Origin: Candidatus Levyibacteriota bacterium
GTDB taxonomy: Bacteria; Patescibacteriota; Microgenomatia; Levybacterales; UBA12049
DNA: 40,010 nt
Reading direction: 5' to 3'
Assembly (NCBI GenBank): GCA_016188975.1
Contig: JACPGQ010000009.1
Location: 1 to 40,010, forward strand
Made by a program: the position numbers and the translations under genes. The first letter of the stretch is position 1. Each line of letters begins with the position of its first letter. Below the pieces are notes generated by a model. That model was not told the origin of the DNA. It saw nothing but the letters and a program-made list of their open reading frames with translations, and did not search any database. Shown here piece by piece: positions 24,266 to 31,001 of this stretch.

Positions 24266-24838
24266 CTATCCGAAGCTGCGGAAAAACTCGAGAAACTTTG
24301 AGTAATGAGTGAAAAAAAGGTACGCATTTACCAAAAGTAGCCCGGGGAAAACAAGCGACTTCTCGACAAATCCACCAGTAGAGAGGCGTAAAAACCGAAG
24401 TGGCGGTATCCCGAATCTGATTGGAATAGGAAAAAGCCACGGGACACCCTCTTTTGTAAATGTATCCACCACCAAGTGGGAAGCAAAACCAATCATAAAA
24501 GCCCACCAAACGATGCTCATATCAACGAGCAAAACGCTAGCTGATACATCCAATAGTAGTTTTGCGAGAAACCCAAACAGAACAAGCCCAACAATTGAGT
24601 GCGAAAGGAGCCTATGGCTTCCCAAAAGCGGATCTATGATTGTTGAAAGAATCTTTCCTCCTCTTATGTTGGAATAAAGCTTTGCTGAAGGCTGATCGAT
24701 ATCAGGAGCCAGTCCTCCAACCATATTTACTCCGAAAGCAACAAGCGCAGTTGCAAGCGAGATGTAGGGAGTGGGGATGGTAGTAAACACGATAGTCATC
24801 GCAGTAAATGCAGCCAAATCATGTGTCCTCCCTGTCAT
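24266..24838 (-). CDS. YdjM-like membrane-bound metal-dependent hydrolase family protein
   Basis: A 190-residue polytopic protein of the YdjM/DUF457 type. Motifs: HDLAAFTAM near the N-terminus, GLAPDIDQPSAKL (Asp pair), GSHRLLSHSIVGL (HRxxxHS) and FASHLVVDTFTKEGVPWLFPI (HxxxD). These His and Asp residues are the putative metal ligands of the family. It has about four or five TM helices. It is upstream of murE on the same strand with a 50-base gap, so it may share the transcript. The physiological substrate of the family is not known, and a cell-wall role is only suggested by location. Confidence 0.85.
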   Translation of the reverse strand: MTGRTHDLAAFTAMTIVFTTIPTPYISLATALVAFGVNMVGGLAPDIDQPSAKLYSNIRGGKILSTIIDPLLGSHRLLSHSIVGLVLFGFLAKLLLDVSASVLLVDMSIVWWAFMIGFASHLVVDTFTKEGVPWLFPIPIRFGIPPLRFLRLSTGGFVEKSLVFPGLLLVNAYLFFTHYSKFLEFFRSFG

Positions 24839-24862
24839 ACTGTAAGCGTGAGTGGGATATAA

Positions 24863-24926
24863 TTGTCATTCTGAGCGTAGCGAAGAATCTCTTAAGATCC
24901 TTCGGACTTCGTCCTCAGGATGACAA
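24863..24926. repeat. GTCATTCTGAG-type palindromic repeat
   Basis: The arms TTGTCATTCTGAG and CTCAGGATGACAA pair with one mismatch. The inner CGAAGAATCT pairs with AGATCCTTCG. It lies in the 24839-25102 gap. The rest of that gap is AT-rich, with TATAAT at 25043-25048 as the only promoter-like element upstream of the plus-strand gene and no convincing -35. Confidence 0.75.
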
Positions 24927-25102
24927 ACGGTATTTATGTCCTAGTCACAGTAAGTATAACAAAACTCAATGAGCCAAAATCATAAGGATTAATCAACTAT
25001 TGAAATCATTTCTAAAGATTTATTAGGTAAAATAATATATATTATAATAGTCAAACGTGTAGAAAATTAGCTTTTTACCAGCCTTAATGATACAATTTGA
25101 CT

Positions 25103-25432
25103 ATGAAGCCAATCATTTCCTTTGATGATTTTAGCAAGCTGGACCTTCGAGTTGGAACAATTGTATCATGTGAGCGGAAAGAAGGATCAGAAAAATTACT
25201 CAGATTAACAGTTGACTTTGGCGATCAGGGAACAAGAAATATACTCTCAGGTATTGCTCAGTGGTATGCACCTGAAAAACTTATCAATAAGCAATTTATC
25301 TTTATCCTCAACCTAGAACCCCGTCAAATCATGGGAGAAATGTCTGAAGGCATGATCCTCGCAGCAGAGGGTAAAAAACCGCTCCCCCTCAAGCCCTCAG
25401 GAAAAACACCTCCTGGTGCCCCAATTCGGTAA
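25103..25432 (+). CDS. stand-alone tRNA-binding OB-fold protein (MetRS beta/CsaA-like)
   Basis: A 109-residue protein from the ATG at 25103 (a TTG at 25097 is also open). ISFDDFSKLDLRVGTIVSCERKEGSEKLLRLTVDFG, read in parts, is the start of the tRNA-binding (EMAP-II/Trbp111/CsaA) OB fold. RNILSGIAQWYAPEKLINKQ and EPRQIMGEMSEGMILAAE complete it, and it ends PPGAPIR as MetRS beta domains do. It could serve as a detached C-terminal domain of methionyl-tRNA synthetase or as a chaperone-like tRNA binder. It is the only plus-strand gene inside the dcw block, convergent with the PBP gene (10-base gap). Confidence 0.88.
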   Translation: MKPIISFDDFSKLDLRVGTIVSCERKEGSEKLLRLTVDFGDQGTRNILSGIAQWYAPEKLINKQFIFILNLEPRQIMGEMSEGMILAAEGKKPLPLKPSGKTPPGAPIR

Positions 25433-25441
25433 GAATGAGCC

Positions 25442-27121
25442 TCATTCTGTTGGTGCAATGTTTAGATGGAGTAATATTTTTTTCGCAATAGTGAAGAAGG
25501 TCGGAGCGGCTGTTTCTGAGCCGAAAATCGAGCTTGTCGGCCTATCAATAATAACAAGCATCACAAACTGCGGCTCATCTGCAGGGGCAAATCCTATAAA
25601 CGATGCTATCGTTTTATTCGGATCGTAATGGCCACCAATCGGAATCTGTGCTGTACCTGTTTTCCCGGCGATACGATATCCTTTTGGCTTTGCCCATTTA
25701 GCCTCACCCTTATCTACTGCATTGACGAGTATTTCTGTCATCACACGGGCAGTCGCAGCAGAAATTGGCTTACTTAATTCCTGTGGGGGGATAGGAATGA
25801 CTTTTCCGTTCTCTGTCTCGATCTTATCCACGACATGCGGCTCCATTCTCACTCCATCATTTGCTATTGTTGAAAAGGCTGAGAGAAGCTGCAGAGGCGT
25901 TATGGAGATACCTTGGCCGAAACTTGCTGTCGCAAGATCGATTGGATACCAAGAATCAGGTCCTCTTAAAATTGCAGGAGTCTCACCTTGAAGATCAATT
26001 CCTGTTGTTTCCCCTATCCCAAACTTCTCAAGGTAGGAAAGAAGGCGCTTCAAACCGAGTTTTTGGGCAACAAACACCATGCCTATATTGTCTGAGAACT
26101 GAATTGTCTCCATCACCGTCTCCCCAGAATGGTATTTGTTATTCCACGTACGGATCTCATATCCGCCGATTGGTACAGGCCCGTCACAAATCGTACATTT
26201 GGTAAGAGGCGTAACAACTCCCGCATCAAGCGCTGAAGACACGATGAGCGGCTTGAAGGTAGATCCGGGTTCGTAGGTACTTGAAACAATCGGGTTTTTA
26301 AACACAGATTCCTCATACCCCCAGTAACGATGGGGATCAAAAGAAGGTTGTGACGACATTGCAAGTATTCCCCCTGTCTTTGGATTCATAACGATGACTG
26401 TCCCGCCTTGTGCGCCGTATCTTTCGATGCTTTGTTTCAGCTCTTCTTCTACGAGAAATTGCACAACGCGGTCAATATGAAGAATAAGGTTTCTTCCGTC
26501 ATCTCCTCCTGGTGATGCTTGGACTCTCGCCAAAATTGGCCTGCCTAAGGCGTCGTGGATTTGCACTGCCTTTGCTTCTTTCCCCCGAAGCTGGCGGTCG
26601 TAATATCCCTCAAGCCCGAAATATCCCTCGCTCTTACCCAAATCATTTTTACCCACAAAACCGAGAAGCTGTGCTGCCACAGACGCTTCGGGGTAGTAAC
26701 GAATGTATTGCTCCTCAAATCCAACTCCTGGAAGATTGAGTCTTTGGACCTGCTGTTTTTTGTAATAATCTACACCCGGACTGATAGCTACCCAAAACCG
26801 GTTCATCGAGAGCAAGCTACTTATGGAGGCTACGTCCTGCTCTAAAAGAGGTGAGAGTATTTGTGCCGTAGTCGCAATATCGTTTATTTGCTTTGGATTA
26901 GCATATACAAGATATGTGAGCTTATTTGAAGCGACAGGAAAATCATCTGACGTTTTTATCTCTCCTCGCCTAGGACTCAACGTAATAGATCGACCGTATT
27001 GTGACTCACCTATCGACGAAAGCGTATCTGCCTCAACAATCTGCCAGTGTGCAAGCCTGAGGATGGTTGCAAAAAAACAAAAGATGTAAAACAGTAGAAC
27101 AAATCTGTATCTCCATCTCAT
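25442..27121 (-). CDS. ftsI: class B penicillin-binding protein, septal transpeptidase
   Basis: Crosslinks septal peptidoglycan in partnership with FtsW. It has 559 residues: an N-terminal TM helix (about 7-24), a dimerisation/pedestal domain (SQYGRSITLSPRRGEI, then YYPEASVAAQLLGFVG) and the transpeptidase domain. The SxxK motif is in YEPGSTFKPLIV, SxN in IQFSDNIGMVF and KTG in YRIAGKTGTAQIPIGG. No PASTA domain follows. It overlaps the ftsL-like gene by 4 bases (ATGA). Its place downstream of mraZ, rsmH and ftsL is the classical position of ftsI/pbpB. Confidence 0.95.
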   Translation of the reverse strand: MRWRYRFVLLFYIFCFFATILRLAHWQIVEADTLSSIGESQYGRSITLSPRRGEIKTSDDFPVASNKLTYLVYANPKQINDIATTAQILSPLLEQDVASISSLLSMNRFWVAISPGVDYYKKQQVQRLNLPGVGFEEQYIRYYPEASVAAQLLGFVGKNDLGKSEGYFGLEGYYDRQLRGKEAKAVQIHDALGRPILARVQASPGGDDGRNLILHIDRVVQFLVEEELKQSIERYGAQGGTVIVMNPKTGGILAMSSQPSFDPHRYWGYEESVFKNPIVSSTYEPGSTFKPLIVSSALDAGVVTPLTKCTICDGPVPIGGYEIRTWNNKYHSGETVMETIQFSDNIGMVFVAQKLGLKRLLSYLEKFGIGETTGIDLQGETPAILRGPDSWYPIDLATASFGQGISITPLQLLSAFSTIANDGVRMEPHVVDKIETENGKVIPIPPQELSKPISAATARVMTEILVNAVDKGEAKWAKPKGYRIAGKTGTAQIPIGGHYDPNKTIASFIGFAPADEPQFVMLVIIDRPTSSIFGSETAAPTFFTIAKKILLHLNIAPTE

Positions 27122-27402
27122 CTGTTTAGTGCCATAGGAATTGGCGAAGAGAGAATAATCTGTGAGGTTGCCTGCTCGTACCCACGTTTCTTTGCTTCCT
27201 CCTGAAGAGTTGTATATGCGGCAGCGTGAAGAAGTTTTTCCTCCATAAGCGCGGTCTCCCGTTTATAGGTATGGATCTCATCATCAAGCCTGTTCAGATC
27301 GATACCTGATGTGGACAGCGTGTTTGACACCACGGCACGTGTTATCGTGAGGACAATGATAATACTGAGTAAACCTGTGAAAAGAAATAGTAACTTTTTC
27401 AT
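27118..27402 (-). CDS. ftsL: FtsL/DivIC-like septum protein
   Basis: A 94-residue bitopic protein with an N-terminal TM helix (KLLFLFTGLLSIIIVLTI) and a following short helical region with heptad-like spacing (IDLNRLDDEIHTYKRETALMEEKLLHAA) that could form the FtsL-FtsB type coiled coil. FtsL sequences are poorly conserved, so the call rests on size, topology and position between rsmH and the PBP gene. Translation is coupled to the PBP gene by the ATGA overlap. Confidence 0.72.
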   Translation of the reverse strand: MKKLLFLFTGLLSIIIVLTITRAVVSNTLSTSGIDLNRLDDEIHTYKRETALMEEKLLHAAAYTTLQEEAKKRGYEQATSQIILSSPIPMALNR

Positions 27403-27411
27403 AGCTTCTAA

Positions 27412-27497
27412 GTGACTACAAATTACAAATCTTTACAAATAGACAAGTGAACTCCTTGGATTCGTATATTCGTACCTATTCGTAATTCGTAGTTCTC
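27412..27497. repeat. word-based palindrome supplying the rsmH stop
   Basis: The left arm GACTACAAATTACAAATCTT pairs with the right arm, which reverse-complemented reads AACTACGAATTACGAATAGG. The words ACAAAT and ACGAAT recur. The right arm enters the rsmH reading frame, encoding its last residues TTNYE and the TAG stop. Confidence 0.7.
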
Positions 27498-28372
27498 GCA
27501 AATACCCGTAATTTTGCACTTCGTGCACGCGGATTCTCGCGTAGCTCGTGTTCGGAAGGAAGTATTGGTTTTCTTGTCACCATACTTCCTAGTCCTTGGT
27601 CTTCAAATTCCAGAAAAGCCCTCTTCACAACCCTATCCTCCAAGGAATGAAACGAGATAACGACGATTCTTCCTGCATCTTCCAATAACCGAACAGACTG
27701 CCCCAAAGCGTCTTCAAGCACGTGAATCTCGTCATTCACTGCGATTCTCAATGCCTGAAATACACGTGTTGCCGGATGAATTTTCTCCCTTATTCCTGTT
27801 GTTCTTTCAATAATTCCAGAGAGTTCTGTCGTCTTATGTATTGGTTGTTCCAAACGGGCTTTAACAATTGCACCGGCAATTTTTTTTGCAAATCGTTCTT
27901 CACCGTATTTATCGAATAACTTCGTCAACTCAGCTTTGGTCAGTCCGTTTATAAGATCAGCTGCTTTCACCGATAAGGACTGGTCCATCCTCATGTCCAG
28001 TGGTCCTTCCCGCTGAAAACTAAACCCTCTCTCTGCTTTGTCAAACTGATAACTTGAAACACCTAGATCAAACAGTATCCCTGAAACTTCCTCAAATCCA
28101 TTCTCTCTTGCAATCTCTGTTATCTGCAAAAAATTACCTCTTACCAACGTTGCGTTTTTGCTATTTGCTATTTGATTTTTGATTTTCTCCTCAACGTAGT
28201 TAATTGCGTCAAGATCAACGTCAATCCCGAGAACAATCCCGCCTCTTTTAACAATTTCAATTGCGTGTCCTCCTCCGCCAAGCGTAGCGTCTATGTACTT
28301 TTTTCCTTTCTCAACATGTAGCGCATCAACTGCTTCAGAGAGCATTACGCTCACATGGAAATCACGCACCAT
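27476..28372 (-). CDS. rsmH: RsmH, 16S rRNA m4C1402 methyltransferase
   Basis: SAM-dependent N4-methyltransferase of the small-subunit rRNA. It is 298 residues from the ATG at 28372, preceded by AAAGGGAAAAGC. A GTG at 28387 is also open but less likely. Motifs: HVSVMLSEAVDAL, YIDATLGGGGHAIEIV (SAM motif I), GILFDLGVSSYQFD, GFSFQREGPLDMRMDQ, HPATRVFQALRIAVNDE and the C-terminal ISFHSLEDRVVK and NPRARSAKLRVFAR. The insert KIKNQIANSKNA after motif II is encoded by short repeated words (ATCAAATAGCAAATAGCAAA). The final five residues come from a palindromic repeat. It overlaps mraZ. Confidence 0.95.
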   Translation of the reverse strand: MVRDFHVSVMLSEAVDALHVEKGKKYIDATLGGGGHAIEIVKRGGIVLGIDVDLDAINYVEEKIKNQIANSKNATLVRGNFLQITEIARENGFEEVSGILFDLGVSSYQFDKAERGFSFQREGPLDMRMDQSLSVKAADLINGLTKAELTKLFDKYGEERFAKKIAGAIVKARLEQPIHKTTELSGIIERTTGIREKIHPATRVFQALRIAVNDEIHVLEDALGQSVRLLEDAGRIVVISFHSLEDRVVKRAFLEFEDQGLGSMVTRKPILPSEHELRENPRARSAKLRVFARTTNYE

Positions 28373-28802
28373 GCTTTTCCCTTTCACTTAGTCTCTCTGC
28401 CACAGACGGAATACTTTTAGCCAAACGATCCTGTTCCTTATCCCACAATCTCTTATCCCACAGCTCCACATACCGTTTCATGCCCGCAAAAACTACAGTC
28501 GCTTGGAGTTTAGCGTACGTCTTTAGCGAGAGAGGGAGCAGAATTCTCCCTTTCTCATCAAGCTGAACATACTCTGCATTACCGAGTAAGAAGCGCTGCA
28601 TTTCACGGGCGTCTCTGTTTAGAAACGATATCTCACTTGATCCCTCGAGCAATGTCTCCCACTCTGCCGCAGAGACGATAATCAAGTTTTCATCCAACCC
28701 CTTGGTAACGACTAACCTCTCACCGAGAAACTCACGAAATCGTTTTGGGAAAGAGACTCGGGATTTCTCGTCTATTTTTCCTTCGTACTGACCAAGAACC
28801 AT
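28362..28802 (-). CDS. mraZ: MraZ transcriptional regulator of the dcw operon
   Basis: A 146-residue protein with two SpoVT/AbrB-like repeats: MVLGQYEGKIDEKSRVSFPKRFRE (DxKxR motif) at the start and EYVQLDEKGRILLPLSLKTYA in the second half. MraZ forms a ring that binds direct TGGG-containing repeats in its own promoter and represses the dcw operon. Matching repeats are present just upstream at 28822-28837. It is the first gene of the block, as in most bacteria. No Shine-Dalgarno sequence is evident before the ATG at 28802. Confidence 0.95.
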   Translation of the reverse strand: MVLGQYEGKIDEKSRVSFPKRFREFLGERLVVTKGLDENLIIVSAAEWETLLEGSSEISFLNRDAREMQRFLLGNAEYVQLDEKGRILLPLSLKTYAKLQATVVFAGMKRYVELWDKRLWDKEQDRLAKSIPSVAERLSEREKHGA

Positions 28803-28821
28803 ATTTCAAAGAGCAGATTTT

Positions 28822-28837
28822 TCCCACTTCATCCCAC
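28822..28837 (-). promoter_or_regulatory. MraZ box: two GTGGGA direct repeats
   Basis: On the minus strand GTGGGATGAAGTGGGA places two GTGGGA hexamers exactly 10 bases apart, 20 bases upstream of the mraZ start. This is the known MraZ-binding pattern (TGGG repeats with one helical turn spacing). It sits just downstream of the predicted -10 box, where bound MraZ would block initiation. Only two repeats are visible, while many species have three. Confidence 0.75.
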
Positions 28838-28854
28838 TTTGAAGTGTGAATACC

Positions 28855-28883
28855 ATTGTGAAATATTTTTCACAGACAGTCAA
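28855..28883 (-). promoter_or_regulatory. predicted dcw promoter with an internal operator-like palindrome
   Basis: On the minus strand TTGACT (28878-28883) and CACAAT (28855-28860) are separated by 17 bases, a reasonable sigma-70 promoter for mraZ. The spacer is part of an inverted repeat TGTGAAA-N4-TTTCACA (28857-28874). That looks like a binding site for a second dimeric regulator, separate from the MraZ box. Confidence 0.5.
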
Positions 28884-28963
28884 GGGGGTAAACGAGAAAA
28901 ATAGTGTGTCAGTATTGCCTAAAACACAATGCGTAGAGAATTGCTGCTCGTGAAAAGTGGAGA

Positions 28964-29458
28964 CTATAAATCGAGGGAGTCTTCGACTTGAAATACTTTT
29001 CCGTCTGTCTTGGTTACTTTCATTACGACTTTTACCTGTGTGACTCCTGTATCGTACCTGCATTTACCGCTTGAGCAGCTTCCCAAATCATAATACTTTG
29101 TCTCAAAAGGCGACTGCCCATCGACATCCAGCTCATCAGTCACATTTCGTGTCACTTTTCCTTCTCCTTCGCCCTCATCAAAGCTCCCTGACTGATCTGC
29201 ATCGTAGACGAGATCAAACTCAATCTTCTGGATATCCAAGGCATTATTCAGAGTAAGCTTCACCGCTCTTCCGTCTGCACGAGCGACCATCTCAAGTCCT
29301 ATATCACTTGGAGCAAGTGTTGGGATAACCTCATCGAGGATGCCTTCGTCTGTCTCCTCTATTAGGGTCTGATTTGCATTCCGTGTATAGACAAACCCTC
29401 CAATTCCAAGGGCAAGCACGACCACGACTGAAATAATGATGAGCACTTTCTTATTCAT
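28964..29458 (-). CDS. exported protein of unknown function with EF-hand-like loop
   Basis: A 164-residue protein with an N-terminal TM/signal anchor (VLIIISVVVVLALGIGGFVY) and a beta-rich extracytoplasmic part. YDADQSGSFDEGEGE matches a calcium-binding DxDxSG loop as found in EF-hands and dockerin-like repeats. A Cys pair (GSCSSGKCRYD) follows. The general outline resembles small cohesin-like or surface-anchored proteins, but I do not recognise a family. It is upstream of mraZ with a ~160-base gap that holds the dcw promoter, so it is probably its own unit. Confidence 0.7.
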   Translation of the reverse strand: MNKKVLIIISVVVVLALGIGGFVYTRNANQTLIEETDEGILDEVIPTLAPSDIGLEMVARADGRAVKLTLNNALDIQKIEFDLVYDADQSGSFDEGEGEGKVTRNVTDELDVDGQSPFETKYYDLGSCSSGKCRYDTGVTQVKVVMKVTKTDGKVFQVEDSLDL

Positions 29459-29524
29459 AGTGACATTATTCTATTGTTTTCAGCTCTTGTCAATCCCGCC
29501 CTCTCCCCGTAGTATACATTTACA

Positions 29525-29586
29525 TCCTCATCTTACCCCTCTCCCTTGAAGGGAGAGGGACCTCGCATGAAGCGAGGGGTGAGGGT
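29525..29586. repeat. nested palindrome with CCCTCTCCC core
   Basis: Two adjacent hairpins, CCCTCTCCCTT/AAGGGAGAGGG and CCTCGC/GCGAGG, lie between outer arms CCTCATCTTACCCCT and AGGGGTGAGGG. The element ends a few bases before the ATG at 29594, and its right arm provides the only Shine-Dalgarno-like GAGGG of that gene. Confidence 0.7.
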
Positions 29587-29593
29587 GCCAACT

Positions 29594-30922
29594 ATGTCAC
29601 GCCTTGTAATCCTCTGGACAACATTATTTCTTCTCCTGTCAATGTTGTTTCTTGTTCGCTACCATATTGTCGGTCAAGCAATCTATGGGGATGGCATTTA
29701 CTACTGGGCATATACTCGCTCGCTTATCATCGATCATGACCTTGATCTAAGAAACGAAGGCGCACATACGTATGGACCCCGTACAAATAACAGTTTCTCG
29801 CCTGGACCACAGGGGTCAGACACTACCGACCTTTCAAAAAATAAATATTACCCCCTGGGTCCAACGCTTCTCTGGAGTCCTTTTTTCATTGTTGCACATC
29901 TACTCGTGTTACTCGCGATTGCAACAGGCGCTCCCGTTCCTACAAATGGGTATGCTGATCTCTATCAAATCACAGTCGGTTTGATAAATATAGGTTTTGT
30001 CGTCGTAGGTCTTGTTTTGCTCAATACGTTGTTACGTAAGTACTTTTCTCCTTTCACGTCTCTCACAACGAGCCTGCTTGTTCTTTTTACAACAAACCTC
30101 TTCTACTACGGGAGTCTCGATGTCCTCAATTCTCACCCGTCTTCGTTTCTCCTTGCGACACTGTTCAGCTATTGCTTTGTAGTGTATAGAGAAAAAATGA
30201 ACACGAAACAATGGCTCTCTCTTGGAATTTTACTCGGCGTCATGACTATTATCCGCTTGCAAGACAGCATATTTATCCTCATGCCACTTTCACTCTTTCT
30301 CAGACAGCTTAATGTATCAAAACGCAATAAAAAATTTGATAGCTTTGTCAATTTTTTTGCGTTCTTAGTTGGTTCTTTCGTGGGTTTTCTTCCGCAACTC
30401 ATTGCTTCAGCAATCATTTACAAATCATTTTTCCTCATACCCTATACGCTGGGTTCTGATGAGCTTAACTTCCTTGATAATAAACTCCTCCACCTCTTTC
30501 TTGACTCCCAAAAGGGGCTCTTCTGGTACTCACCAGTATTTATCACTGGACTCATTGGCTTAAGATTGCTCAAAGGGAAACTCGCTCAAGTAAGATTACC
30601 ATTTTTCAGTGCTATACTCACTTCACTTTTCCTTGTTGGAGCGTGGTCGGGATGGTCTCAAGGGGAGTCATACGGCATGAGAATGTTTATAAGTCTTCTC
30701 CCACTTCTCTCATTTGGAATAGCAGAAATGGTAACCCTTGTCTCCCGCTATCTCTCAAAGCCAGCAATAATAATAATCGGACTGCTCTTTGTTCTACAAA
30801 ACTTAGTGCTAATCACAGCCTTTCACCTCTTCTTCCACAACCCGACGTATGTTGGTGACGAGCTTTCCCAATCAGGAAAACTGAAAACAGAAATCTTACA
30901 TCATCTCCAACGCCTTAAATAA
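29594..30922 (+). CDS. GT-C-type polytopic glycosyltransferase-like membrane protein
   Basis: A 442-residue protein with about ten TM helices. The first extracytoplasmic loop carries IYGDGIYYWAYTRSLIIDHD, an acidic-aromatic loop like that of GT-C (ArnT/PMT/GT39-like) enzymes which use polyprenyl-phosphate sugars. A second loop has YYPLGPTLLWSPFFI, as in many such proteins. I start at the ATG at 29594 (MSRLVILW) because the 16 codons upstream, though open, lie in a palindromic repeat. Donor and acceptor are unknown. It is divergent from mraZ and convergent with glyS. Confidence 0.75.
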   Translation: MSRLVILWTTLFLLLSMLFLVRYHIVGQAIYGDGIYYWAYTRSLIIDHDLDLRNEGAHTYGPRTNNSFSPGPQGSDTTDLSKNKYYPLGPTLLWSPFFIVAHLLVLLAIATGAPVPTNGYADLYQITVGLINIGFVVVGLVLLNTLLRKYFSPFTSLTTSLLVLFTTNLFYYGSLDVLNSHPSSFLLATLFSYCFVVYREKMNTKQWLSLGILLGVMTIIRLQDSIFILMPLSLFLRQLNVSKRNKKFDSFVNFFAFLVGSFVGFLPQLIASAIIYKSFFLIPYTLGSDELNFLDNKLLHLFLDSQKGLFWYSPVFITGLIGLRLLKGKLAQVRLPFFSAILTSLFLVGAWSGWSQGESYGMRMFISLLPLLSFGIAEMVTLVSRYLSKPAIIIIGLLFVLQNLVLITAFHLFFHNPTYVGDELSQSGKLKTEILHHLQRLK

Positions 30923-30939
30923 ATTTCGTATTTTTTCTT

Positions 30940-30954
30940 GCAAGGCCACGCCTT
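30940..30954. terminator. hairpin between the convergent GT-C and glyS genes
   Basis: CAAGGC-CAC-GCCTTG forms a perfect 6-bp stem in the 79-base gap between convergent genes. There is a T-run on the left (TTTTTTC) but none on the right, so termination of either transcript is only suggested by location. Confidence 0.3.
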
Positions 30955-31001
30955 GTGAAGCTAATAAACTGAACGTACTGAGGAAATGTAAAGTACAATA
31001 A

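Noticed and set aside
24216-24509. N-terminal extension of MurE
   Set aside because: The open frame overlaps the YdjM-like gene and its translation shows no UDP-binding fold motif.
28806-29063. Minus-strand ORF upstream of mraZ
   Set aside because: It covers the promoter and MraZ box and overlaps the exported protein gene out of frame; composition is not protein-like.
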